A stretch of 64,000 nucleotides of DNA. It comes from Leptobrachium leishanense. Lineage: Eukaryota; Chordata; Amphibia; Anura; Megophryidae. Below the pieces are notes generated by a model. That model had not been told where the DNA came from. It made no database searches and saw nothing but the letters and a program-made list of their open reading frames with translations. Positions within the stretch are counted from its first letter, which is position 1. Each line of letters begins with the position of its first letter. The DNA is taken from assembly GCA_009667805.1 (NCBI GenBank), contig CM019075.1, positions 16,591,376 to 16,655,375 on the forward strand, read 5' to 3'. Made by a program: the position numbers and the translations under genes. Positions 33,256 through 45,845 of this stretch are shown in pieces.

Positions 33256-33866
33256 GGTGTATAACAGAGCTGCAGAGCAATAAAACGTCAAGCAATCCGT
33301 CTCTAAACTACAAACGGTGTTAGAAATCCTTTGTGTAGACAAGCTCCTCTGCTCTTGTTCCAAATTATATTCTTATTTCGATAAAAGGTCCTGATAAGGA
33401 AAGTCATCTAAAATGTTTGGGATTAGCCCCGCCTCCGGCGACATGCCCTAAAATGCAAGTGTCCCTATAGGTCCCGTTTTGGGGGATGAATATGTATATG
33501 TATCCTCATGGGTCTAGTCCTAAAAAAAGAAGCGTGGAAAGTCACCAAGCTTTCTGTCCCTCAAATATCTTACATTTAAAACACACACACACTCAAATCT
33601 GATAAATCCATATAGATACATAATTGTAACAAAAATATATGATAAATCCTACATTTATTGTGACTTAACAGGGAGAGATATGATTGAACACCTGAATACA
33701 AGCTTTATGGTGTGTGGGACCAATGGGAACTCAGTTCGCTCTGCGAAAATAGTGCAGGAAGTGCGTTCCCAGATTTACCCCCAGAACTTGACCTCTTGTT
33801 ATCCTCTTGGTTTTACCTTATAGCAGGGGTCCGCAGCCTCGCCCCGCCATATACATTTTGAAACTA

Positions 33867-35475
<1,609 letters not shown>

Positions 35476-36649
35476 TATGTCCCCCATGGTGCTCAGACAT
35501 TCAGTAGATCAGTGGTGACATGCGTGAGAAATGTAGTTCCGTAACAGGAAGGCCAAGGCTGACATCCCCCGCTTTAAAGTATCCCTTTAATTGAGCCATT
35601 ATTCTAAAGGCAGCTCTGAAATTACTATCTGTATATAAACGAGGACAGCGCTGAAAAAGTGGAGAGGATCACCGAGACATTCTCAAACTGACATAACTCG
35701 CTTTCTATCCATCTTCCTCGATCCGGAGATTAACCTACAGTAAACCCTCCTGCTTTACCTCTGCAAATATGTTTACACGTTAAGCCGGGCGGTAATAAAG
35801 GAGTCTGGTTTGATAAATGCCGTGTTCTATTGCAGAACATACCTGCACATTGTCAAGGTATGGGACATGCAAGGGATTAAAATATTCCCAAAATTACCCA
35901 TTTGTCATTGTATGGGAAGCATGTGCTGTGCTATACTGACACCTGCTGGTAGCATCAGACGTGACACCCAGGGAACCACAAGTAGGCCCCGATAGATGGA
36001 TCTTTAAATCTTATTATGGACTGGAGGCTGGTGGATGGGCATATTGGAGGTTACAAGTAAAACTGGCCAGCAATGGCAGGATGTCCATGTCCAAAAGCAT
36101 AATATTGTCTAAGCAAGTGGACATAAAATGAAATAAATTGCAAACAGGTGTCTGGACTCTGGACAACCCCTGTCCTAAATTGTCAAAAGGGTTAAGAAAA
36201 TAGTACATTTACACACCAAAAAAATGTAAATGATCTGCTCAGTAAATAATGTATTAGTGACGGCCACATAACATTATCTCATTGCGCCTCATTGAACAAT
36301 TCAACATACAAAAAACAAAAGGAAGACAATCCCATACGTGACTCATTGTGTACACTTCAAGCGTCTGCGTATCATATCGACGTGACACCGCACGTCTCCC
36401 TTATTTATTCCACGCCTCCGGCTATATTCTTTTGTACCCACCAACAGATGAGAGCTAGTATTGTCATGTGCAGATGTTTTAAAGGGAATCACAGAATTAT
36501 TTAAAAAAATTAAAAAACCAGAATAAGCCACAAATTAGCTTCAGTGCCATTATTTTTAAAAAAAAAAATGTAATTGCTCAATCGATCAAGATTTTTAAAA
36601 CTGAAAAAAAAATACTAATGCAATCAGTATTTTTTTAAATATTGTAAGC

Positions 36650-37300
36650 TATATGTATCACTGTGTGCATCCATTGTGTGATATTTTCCTCTATATGTAC
36701 CGGCTGGGTGGAGTAGAGGTAATGTCACCGCTCTGCATGGAGAGAGCCTGTGGAGTCATGGGCTCGATCCCAGCGAGCAACCTCTCCAGTAAGTGTCCTT
36801 GGCAAGACACCCAATGGTACATACTCGCCACCCAGGACATACTTGAAAACAAGAGAAATCTTAATGTATCCTTCCTGGTAAAATCCTTTCTAAAAAAACT
36901 GGGTGCATCCATTGTGTGATATTTTCCTCTATATGTGTCACTGGGCGCATCCATTGTGTGATATTTTGTGTTCGGATCTTTCCATCACTTGCTCCTCACT
37001 GTTTGGCTTTGGTCATAGAATGGAGTGAATGGGTCAGTCACCGATGCACATCATTGTATTGTATGGGATGTATTCAAAGGACATCACCAGGGGTAGATTA
37101 GAAGTCTTTTAAGCTCCCTGTTTTATGGCATTCAGCTGCCATATCTTATCTTGAGTGGCAAGAAGAACAATAGACCCCCCCTACAGCCTTATCTAAACAT
37201 TCCCTCCTCCACCTCATTTACTGTTAAATACTTTAGATTATATAAATCACAGAAGTAAAGAGAAACGTCTGCATAGAGTTTGTTAAATGTTGCATCATGG
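36650..37300. repeat. duplicated region, copy 1 (with SINE insertion)
   Basis: It contains the catccattgtgtgatattttc units, then ttccatcacttgctcctcac, catagaatggagtga, ttcaaaggacatcaccaggg and ttttaagctccctgtt. The same blocks occur in the same order at 57650-58240. The copies differ in repeat number and by the SINE present only here. Confidence 0.8.
36696..36897 (+). mobile_element. tRNA-derived SINE with LINE-type tail
   Basis: The 5' part is tRNA-like: an A-box-like stretch (ggtggagtagagg, about 36707-36719) and a B box (ggctcgatccc, 36761-36771) at the right spacing for RNA polymerase III. The 3' part (catacttgaaaacaagagaa...cttcctggtaaaatcc) is the same as the 3' tail of the LINE fragments at 6405 and 44143. 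It interrupts a tandem unit of the duplicated region. No clear target duplication is seen. Confidence 0.8.
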
Positions 37301-37384
37301 GGGAAAAATCTAAATGGAAACAGGAGATAAATAAACGTAATTTATATTTCTTCATGTTATGTGTAATTATGTCAGACAAAAACA

Positions 37385-37745
37385 TGTGTTTTATAATGTG
37401 TGCAGACACCATGTGTTTTGTAATGTGTTTTAGAATGTGTGCAGATAGCTTGTGTTTTATAATGTGTGCAGACAGCTTGTGTTTTATAATGCGTTTTATA
37501 ATGTGTGCAGACAGCTTGTGTTTTATAATGCATTCTATAATGTGTGCAGGTAGCTTGTGTTTTATAATGTGTTATATAATGTGTGCAGAGAGCTTGTGTT
37601 TTATAATGTGTTTTATAATGTGTGCAGACAACTTGTGTTTTATAATGCGTTTTATAATGTGTTCAGATAGCTTGTTTTATAATGTGTTTTATAATGTGTG
37701 CAGACAGCTTGTCTTTTATAATGTGTTTTATAATGTGTGCAGACA
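37385..37745. repeat. minisatellite, 39-bp unit
   Basis: The unit is tgtgcagacagcttgtgttt followed by tataatgtgttttataatg, about nine copies. A plus-strand frame (MCADSLCFIM repeats) is an artefact of the 39-bp period. Confidence 0.93.
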
Positions 37746-37778
37746 GCCCATATTTCAAAGTTCAGGTTAAAACCGGGA

Positions 37779-37840
37779 CACTAAGGAGGAAATCCTGTGC
37801 CTGCAGGTTACACTAAGGAGGAAATCCTGTGCCTGCAGGT
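37779..37840. repeat. short tandem duplication
   Basis: cactaaggaggaaatcctgt followed by gcctgcaggtt occurs twice in a row, with a partial inverse (ctccttagcgtcctcg) just after. Confidence 0.8.
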
Positions 37841-39346
37841 TTCTCCTTAGCGTCCTCGTTTTAGCGTGATATTACGGTGCAGGCGTTAATCCAGCAGCCT
37901 GCACCATAATGCTGCGCTAAGCCTCGGGATGCTCGCGGCAGCGCTAAGCACCGCCCCAAGCATCCCCTCAAAGAGTCCATAGGACGGCATTGAGGCTGGT
38001 GCTGCCGGTCACATGACCTGCAGGATCTCGACTCAAGAGTTTGAAATCCTTGGCCTACAGGGTCATAGTTGATCATCATTTCCCAATTGTCTCACTGTAC
38101 ACGACTCAATGTCCCACCTTGAATGTATACCTGACCTTCCCCAGGTCTGTTGCTCCGGATTGTGTGTTTCTGGTCACTTTTTCTTTTAGTTTAGTGCAAA
38201 AATACAAACGCAGTCAAATAAAATATAATGGGGGGGGGGGGGGGGTTTGCCTTGTTTTTATTTATTCAATGTACGGTTTATGGGTCTCTTCCTCTCGAGG
38301 CCAGGGTTCACTTTCTGCAAGTCAAACAGGGACAGAAGCGAGGAGACGGACACCACGCCAAGAAGCAGATCAGCACACGGCTCACTTAAGAAGCTGGGAG
38401 TGTAGATAATTGCGTGCTGGTGCGGATCCCGATGCGCTGCGCTAAGGAGCTACAGAAGATAAAGAACGACCAACGCGGAAACTAGCAGAGACGGGCAAAC
38501 AAGGACTCGACTGGACAGAGACCTGCAAACAACGTTTTGAGCTGCGCTGACAATACATGAACATCCATGGCTGCAAAAACAAAGATAAGGTTCGACAAAA
38601 CAAGGAGGCCGGTAGCCGAGGGCTCTGAGAACTTACATAGAGAACGTTCCCTGGCTCCTAAAGATGTACAGATGGCTCCGAGGTTCGCCTAGTCCTTTCT
38701 AGCATATCTTGTATTAAACCCGCGAACCAATGAGAAAACCTTAAAAAAAGAGTCAACAGAGACATTCCTAGGAGCCAAGCCGTGCCTTAATGTATCCAAT
38801 GTGACTATCATGTTTAATACGTGTGCTGATGTACAGAGTGTTGACATGCCTCTCACCCACCCCGATAAAATCCAACAGAAGTTGATCCTTCAGCCGAGTT
38901 GGGGCATTAGGAGACACGCACCATGCGGTGGAGCTCCTTGAGTTGTTTCACTGGAGAGGGTGTCGTAATGCCGCGTCCCCGGGATCAGAGATCCACACCC
39001 ACGCCTCACACACATACACGTAAAATTCGGGCTGAATTTCCTTTGGAATTATGGCAGGTCCCGGCCTGCAAATCCACACACGCCTATGTCACTGGAACTC
39101 GGCTGGAGATGCCGGCAAGTCCTGGCAACCAAACTCCTGAACGCCTCACTCGCTCTCTCCAAATTCCTCGCTGGACCCCCACCTTGCCAGAAACCGAAGG
39201 GATAAAGGATTTTTAATCATTTACTGGAGATCTGAGATAATTCGCGCGGCCAGTGAAATAAAAAAATCAAAATACGTTTAAAACACACACAGACACACAC
39301 GCACGCGCGTGCACACACACACACAAACTCAGAACAAAGAATTCCG

Positions 39347-39639
39347 ATTGAGGCCCGAGTCAGACGAGTGTACTACGTTGTGACACTTCGACAGGGCCGG
39401 CCACACGCTGTAGCTCGCGCACGAATTGCACGCGCTACATCGGACGTGCTGACAGCCTCTCCATCACAGCACTACGACGGGGGTGCAAAGCGTGATCCTC
39501 CATAGGAGGATCGAGCCTTGCAGTGCTGCGCGCACTAACTGGACTCAGCGAGGCGGCCAGACGGCGTCAGAGTTGAAGGAACGTCCACTCTCACGACGTT
39601 CCTTCCTCTCTCAAAAACGCTCGTCTGACCCTGGCCTCA
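39347..39639. mobile_element. inverted-repeat element, 293 bp
   Basis: The left end attgaggcccgagtcagacg is mirrored by the right end cgtctgaccctggcctcaat. The interior is GC-rich with inverted motifs (acgtccactctcacgacgtt). Related but decayed pieces at 40853-41060 and 49010-49215 share aaggaacgt and gccgcccatctgac-type motifs. Confidence 0.7.
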
Positions 39640-39907
39640 ATGAAACAGTGATTGGAAGGATGACCGAGAGCGTGAGATGGATTTGCCATTTCCCACCTCC
39701 TGGTAAGACACTTCCTTCTAACATTTTCTGGTGAGAGTAGACCAAAAAAGTCATCTCTGGTGCCGTGCTGCTGCATATATTGGTGGGTCCTTATCAGATG
39801 GGCGGTGGCTGGAGGAAGCCGTGTCGCTTGAGATCCGACCAAGATGGCCTTGGCCGTGTTGGTGATGGTAGAAGGGCCTTAAGTGCTGCCACGCAACATA
39901 TATAATT

Positions 39908-39978
39908 CATATGCTGCAGGAAGGAAATCAAGGCAGGTCACCTGGGATTCCTTCTTGATTTCTTACCTGTAGCATATG
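39908..39978. repeat. short palindrome
   Basis: catatgctgcaggaaggaaa mirrored by tttcttacctgtagcatatg around a short spacer. Confidence 0.7.
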
Positions 39979-40852
39979 GATACTACATGCTGCGGGGTTG
40001 CATTTTTCATGCAATGCCCATCAGCATGAATATATTATATGCGTCCAGGAAAACATGGCCGATCTGGCAACCCTACGGTAACTGATTACAAGCCCAACCG
40101 GCTGAGAGCCCGTGGACTCCTTTTATTCCAAAAAAGGTAACGACGAGTACACAATATTTACTCATCAAGGGTTAAAATGATTTCACGGTACAGTAATCCG
40201 TCTTGAAAGAAGCCATCTAGAGAGAGGGGGGAAAATGTACAGATCCTATGAGCAGCCAAGTAATGAGGTGGGTGGTGAAAAAAAAATGCTGTTAAAACAC
40301 ACTTTGTTATTTTTTTTTTAGGTTTATAGGTCTTATTCCAGCGCGGACACATCGAACGCACACAAACAGCCTGTCAGCGAGCAGCAGGATCTGACACTAT
40401 TTGTATAAAGTACTTTAGCAGTTACTAGACAAGACGATCCTTTAAAATCTGTCTAGTCTATTTAATGGCTTTTTAAGTTGCGTTAATTCCATTTTTTTTA
40501 TTCGTCCTCCCACCCCCCCCCCCTCGTAAAAACCTTCGGAAAGTATATGGCTCCAGCGCAGCCACCGTCGCGAGATTAACAGTTGGGAATGGATTTATAG
40601 CTGGCTGAGATGCATTTTTTAAATCGCAGAACATACATGGTCATGTGTCCTGGAGAGGGACGGAGTGTGTCCAGCTATTGCCATATGCAGCAAAAAACAG
40701 AAAACACTCAATACATACCATTATTAGTTTGGAAAATAATTTTGTTTTCTATGTTGTTGAATGTACATTGACATATTGGAATTGGGTAGAATACAGTTTA
40801 AAAGATACTTAGTAGCTGCTGTGTAACGACAACCTTTGCCTGTCTAATTTCA

Positions 40853-41060
40853 CAGTCCATCAGGAGCAACCGGATACCAGCGTCTTGCAAAGGACCCTAA
40901 CACCAGATAAATCCATGTGGGCGAGCTGGGGTGAAGATGATCGTTTTTAAGAGCAGAAGGAACGTTTGTCCGAGAGAGTGGACGTTCCTTCCACTCTGCC
41001 GCCCATCTGACCACCTTGCTGAGTGCAGTTAATGCGCTCAACGCTCAGTCGGCCTTAAAC
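40853..41060. repeat. decayed relative of the 39347 element
   Basis: It shares aaggaacgtttgtccgagag, gtggacgttccttccactct and gccgcccatctgacc-type motifs with 39347-39639. Ends are not clear. Confidence 0.4.
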
Positions 41061-41484
41061 TCTGCAGTCGCAACAAGGGATATTAGGATGTGTAGTTCAG
41101 CCCCCAGCAGTGATTTCATTCATTTTAAGTGAAAAATGGAAGGCTATGTAACCAGAAAGCAGCCATGCCTCAGCTTACATTACACATACACACACATATA
41201 TACAACAGGCCTCAAAATTTCCACTCGCCTGCTAGCATTTGGCGAGTTGAAATTAAGCGAGGGCGAGTGGGAATGCAGACGCAGGTTGCACAACAAATTA
41301 TTTCGTGCTGCCAGAGCTGCATATTCTGGTAGTGGCCATGCTTTTTTTTAGGCCTTCCTGCCGGCCAGGGGAATCCAAGATGGCGGCCGGCCCCCTCTGA
41401 TGACGTCAAAGAGGGCGTGCCGGACGTCTGCCACCTATGCCTGCCCTGTCCTGACGGTTCTCATCTGGTCCCTCGCTCTGCTCA

Positions 41485-41898
41485 CACTGGGGTCTGATGT
41501 CTGGGTATGCTTGCATCTGGGGTCTGATTTATGGGTATGCCTGCATCTGGGGTCTGATTTACGGGTATGCCTGCATCTGGGGTCTGATGTGTATGGGTAT
41601 ACATGCAACTGTGGTCTGATGTGTCTGGGTATACATGCATCTGTGGTCTGATGTGTCTGGGTATACATGTTACTGGGGTCGGAAGTGTCTGGGTATACAT
41701 GTATCTGATGTGTCTGGGTATACATGTATCTGGCGTCTGATGTGACTGGGTATACATGTATCTGGCGTCTGATGTGTCTGGATATACATGTATCTGGGGT
41801 ATGATGTCTCTGGATATACATGTATCTGGGGTCTGAGGTCTCTGGGTATACATGTATCTGGGGTCTGATGTCTCTGGGTATACATGTATCTGGAGTAA
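41485..41898. repeat. minisatellite, 31-32-bp unit
   Basis: The unit is tatctggggtctgatgtctc followed by tgggtatacatg, about 13 copies with sequence drift across the array. Minus-strand frames (YPETSDPRYMYTQ repeats) are artefacts. Confidence 0.94.
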
Positions 41899-41922
41899 TT
41901 GTGAAGATGATAAAATGCACAA

Positions 41923-43010
41923 CAGGGTTATTCAGAGAAAGGTGAGAACCAGGGGAATGACTGGAGAAGTGAAAATTCTAGGTCAAAATGGCCAAACCAG
42001 AAAAATTATCCCATTTATCTCACTTTCCAAATCGGCTATTTTGACCTACAGGGTAATTCAAAGAGATCCGAATTGCTGGAGAAAGGTAACCGAACGCTGA
42101 TTTTCAGCGTTCGGTTACCTTTCTTGGCCATTCTGCTATCCAGAGAGCAGGCAATTCGCCAAATCCTGGCGAATTGCCTGCACATATGGTGCCTGTTCGA
42201 GGGCAGTGAAATCCCCATGAAAAAGCACTGCTTCGGCTATTCAGAGAACACAAACCAGCAGTGAAAGGTTCCCGAAATCCCCTGCCATTCGGTGGTTTAA
42301 TTCGGCAAGTTTATTCAGGAGAATCCCATAGGCTTCAATGTTAAAAATATTCCCGTTTTAATTCAATATCTAATAAACCGTTCATTATAAAATTCTGCAG
42401 TAAAGAGTCTATTTATTTATAGATTTTTTATGATATTTTAAGCATTTTTCTTTTTTTTTTTAAAAAAAAGAAAGTCAGATTTTATTTTTTTTAAGTTTAC
42501 TTAGTTTTTCTGTAACAGCCCTTTTTATTATCATTCCCTGGACCTCATATACAAATTTCAGACATTTTCGCTCAGTAGTTTCTTTGCAAACAGTGTTTCA
42601 CTTTTCAAACATTCATGCAAACTGGTTTGCTAATTTATTCACTTCACTCTGTCTGCGGTCTCGGCTTTCACAGCTTTTTCCGGCGGCTGCGCTGCGTGTG
42701 ATCGGCTCCTGCTCGGGTTTTTCCGTGGTTTTCGGTGGGTTAATCCAGATGTTTTTGTGGGTTTTCGGCGTGCATTCGCTGGGTTTTGCGGTGAGTTTTC
42801 GTCGGGTTTGCGGCGGCCTTTCCCTGCAATTCGGTGACCCTGTGGTGTTTGCTGAATACACCGCAGGGTCACTTAAATGGGATCGGCAAAAGGAACCGAA
42901 TTGAAGAGAACGAAAAATCACCGAACGTGCAGTGACTTTTCGAATCTCTTTGAATTACCCTGCTAGAATTTTCCATTCTCCTGGTTTTCACCTCTCTCTG
43001 AATAACCCTG
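41923..43010. mobile_element. inverted-repeat element, CAGGGTTATTCAG ends
   Basis: The left end cagggttattcagagaaagg is mirrored by the right end cctctctctgaataaccctg; the match extends through aaccaggrgaatg and gaaaattctag. CAGGG ends suggest hAT, but the flanks do not show an 8-bp duplication. Confidence 0.65.
42049..42962. mobile_element. inner inverted-repeat element, CAGGGTAATTCAAAGAG ends
   Basis: The left end cagggtaattcaaagagatc is mirrored by the right end aatctctttgaattaccctg. It lies wholly inside the 41923-43010 element. Its interior has two further perfect stems: aggtaaccgaacgctgattt with its inverse (42086-42122) and caggcaattcgcc with ggcgaattgcctg (42148-42181). The ends resemble those of the enclosing element. 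Confidence 0.65.
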
Positions 43011-43325
43011 TTAATATTTTGTTTGCATCCCCATTGATGTAAAGCACTTATTTTCCTTTAAGTTTACATTGCTTTATGGTAATGTTATTTATTTTTGTAA
43101 CTTTATTCTGAATAAAACATTTAACAGTGTCATTTCATAAGATAATTTAAGACGGTGTGTTTGGGGACGGAGTTAAGGGCAGGGTAGGGGTTAGGTGGGG
43201 CAACTGGTGGCCAGTATCTTTTAAGGCCTGGCTAGTAGCTCGGGACTTGAAATTTTGAGCTCTGCAATACAATAACAATAATATATATATACCTGTATAT
43301 ATATATACACACATATACATTACAA

Positions 43326-43492
43326 CAGGGCTCAAAATTTTAAGTCCCAAGCTACTAGCCAGGCCTTAAAAGTTACTCGCCACTAGTTGCCCCACCTAGC
43401 CCCTTATCCTGCCCTGCCTCTGCATTCCCACTCGCCCTCATGTAATTTCCACTCGCCAAATGCGAGCAGGCGAGTGGAAATTTCGAGGCCTG
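43326..43492. mobile_element. hAT-like MITE, CAGGCCTC family, complete copy
   Basis: 167 bp from cagggctcaaaattttaagt to gtggaaatttcgaggcctg, flanked by a perfect 8-bp duplication cattacaa (43318-43325 and 43493-43500). Confidence 0.92.
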
Positions 43493-43659
43493 CATTACAA
43501 TAATATACACACACATCCAGTGAGAGACAAAACAAATTTTATATATATATATATATATATATATCACACACATGTGTGAGACTGGAGGACTGCACAACCT
43601 GTGACAACACACATATATATATATATATATTGTTACACAGTGGGGGATTCTAGATCATA

Positions 43660-43815
43660 GATCAATGTTTCCCAAACCTCTCCTCAGGATCCTCAACCAG
43701 GCCAGGTTTTAAGGATCACCTTGGGGAAATGCAGACTGAATCCTGCAATCACTGAGCAGCAAATCATATCACCTGTGCTGTGCTTCAGATATCTGGAAAA
43801 CCTGGCATGCCAGGT
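43660..43815. repeat. interspersed repeat 'ggatcctcaaccaggcc'
   Basis: It contains aaggatcaccttggggaaat and gactgaatcctgcaatcact, also found at 47338-47460 (same strand) and 56855-57030 (inverted). In the last copy the ends cagtgttgccaaacc and ggttgggcaccactg look like inverted repeats, so this is probably another DNA-transposon MITE. Confidence 0.65.
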
Positions 43816-44142
43816 TTGCTAAACACTGCTCTAGATATATCAGCAGGAGGCTGGATAACACAATATTCCCAGGTTGGGAAGGGGTTAATCCTCTTCCCTA
43901 ACAGCAGGTACACCTGCAGCTCATCAATGATCCATGATGCTTTATAGTAGGTCTGAGAGCAGGGGAAGTCAGACATAAACTGCACTCGGAGACTGGTGGC
44001 TGGATCCGATAGAGCTGCAGAAAAAGGTTGGATTAAATACCTACACACACACACACTGAAATATTTGTTTTTACTGGGGGTTAGAAGAGCTACTGGTTAC
44101 TCTCCTAACAGTATGTATGTTTTTTTTCTGCTTTTCCTTTAA

Positions 44143-44620
44143 ACGAACCTTTCCAACCTGGTGTTTAAGAACTTTTCTGGGAAGCTACCACCCTACCTGA
44201 ATAGGCTGCTTCCCCCAGCAGTTCCCTCATCCTTTAACCTCAGATCCAGGACCTGCTGCACCTTACTTACAACACAATATAAAAAGAAAGTGGCTCGATC
44301 CTCATTTTCCTACAGAGCACCACAGTTCTGGAATAACCTCCCAGATGCCATCAAGTCTTCCCCCAGTCTTAAATCACTCGATTCCTATTAACATTCCTCA
44401 ATACGGAATGCACCTGTAAACATGTAACACAGTGACTATATTACTTACATATGTATTTTCTGTTAATATGTATATTTGTGGGTTTTTTTAATATCTCGCG
44501 TTGTATTACTTTGGATTTCTGTAATAACGGACATTTCAATGTTGTTGAACCCCGGACGTACTTGAAAATGAGAGAAATCTCAATGTATCCTTCCTGGTAA
44601 AATCCTTTATAAATAAATAA
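44143..44620 (+). mobile_element. CR1/L2-like LINE, 3'-end fragment
   Basis: It encodes the last part of a reverse-transcriptase ORF (FNLRSRTCCTLLTTQYKKKV, then SSFSYRAPQFWNNLPDAIKS), followed by a 3' UTR with a single 39-bp unit (44405-44440). The tail is cttcctggtaaaatccttta plus (taaa)n. It is 5'-truncated, as is usual for LINEs. The 44690-44785 piece has the same tail joined to the middle of the SINE. Confidence 0.75.
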
Positions 44621-44689
44621 ATAAAATGAATATATCCTATGGTTAGAGGTTTTTTTTTTTTCTCTCTAATTGCAATAAAAACAATATAC

Positions 44690-44785
44690 CCTCCAAATCT
44701 AACGGTACATACTCGCCACCCAGGACATACTTGAAAACGAGAGAAATCTCAATGTATCCTTCCTGGTAAAATCCTTTCTCAAAAA
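44690..44785 (+). mobile_element. SINE 3' fragment
   Basis: ggtacatactcgccacccag through cttcctggtaaaatcctttc matches the SINE at 36696-36897 without the tRNA-like head. Confidence 0.7.
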
Positions 44786-45845
44786 AAATAATCCCTGGAT
44801 CGGTCTGCGTGGCCTTCCCATGATAAACCCCACTTGAAACAGACCACTCCATCCAAAACCTCAGCATTAAAAAATTCAAAAGGGAAATTTTAAAGCCCCT
44901 TATGAAGTAGAACAATTGAAAAAAAATAACATTTTAACACGTTGAAGGACTTAATGTAGATTCAGGCCTTTTAATGCACTATCATAATGTCCTGTAAGTC
45001 CTGCACCGGTCACCTGAGTTGGATGTACATACCCTCATATTAAAGCTGACAGTCTGCAGTTAAAGCACATTGTGTTTCATTTCAACGCCATTGTGGTGTT
45101 GTATAGAGCCAAAGATGTTAGAATTGTGTCCATGTCCCAATATTTCGGGACCTGACTGCCTCTCCTCACACTTGCACAGGAAAACCTATTTATTGCACTT
45201 GCCAAGCTCTTTGAAATTGTAATCAATAATTAAAGGTGTAAGAAAAAATGCTGCTAAAATGTTACTTTGTGGCTTTAATGTTACTTAAGTCTGCCCAACC
45301 CCCCCCCCTTTATTCTGTAAAGTGCTATTCAGACCTTATCTCACTCCACCTAGCCCTGAGGTCATTATCCCAACACAATCGCACAATGGGAGGGCTGGGG
45401 TTATTCAAATACTCAGACATCCCTTAATACAGTGGGGCGCACCCACCGGGCGAGGAAGGGGGTCACAGGTACTGCAGTGGGTGTGATGCGGAAAATCAGC
45501 AAAATATTCAGGGAAAAGCACGCAGCCTGCAGCCGATTATGTTGTTCATACGAAGCAGCTACAATTAAATATTTACTTTTTTTTTTTTATTTAAAATCAA
45601 AAGTTACGTTCTGATCTGTCCTGACTCATTGTCGTATTTTACAATATATCAAAACAAAGTGAAACGGTTGCCTGTTTTTCAATTTTCATAGTAAGAGGTG
45701 GTAGGTGGGCAGGGGGTGCCACATTTTTTAACGTTATAAAGTGGGTGTGACCAAAAATGTATGAAAGTCACCAGTTTAATATTGTAGAATAACATAATAA
45801 AAGTGGTCCCCAACAGATCCCGCTATCGGGCCGGCCAGATTTAAG

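Larger units (their letters stand above)
41206..43264. mobile_element. composite hAT-like element, CAGGCCTC family, about 2 kb
   Basis: The left end caggcctcaaaatttccact lies at 41206, and the matching right half (ggggttaggtggggcaactg...gacttgaaattttgagctctg) at about 43183-43264. Flanks atatacaa and caatacaa agree at 6 of 8 positions. Between the halves lie a GC-rich module (41341-41460), a 31-32-bp minisatellite (41485-41898) and two nested inverted-repeat elements. If read correctly this is the long, cargo-bearing form of the 166-bp MITE. Chance pairing of two partial copies is the alternative. Confidence 0.55.

Noticed and set aside
36696..36780. Functional tRNA gene
   Set aside because: A and B boxes are present but a full cloverleaf does not form convincingly, and the piece is fused to a LINE tail: a SINE.
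38923..39216. Plus-strand frame of 97 codons in a GC-richer stretch
   Set aside because: There is no recognisable domain, no splice or promoter context, and Pro/Thr-rich composition is what a GC-rich frame gives by chance.
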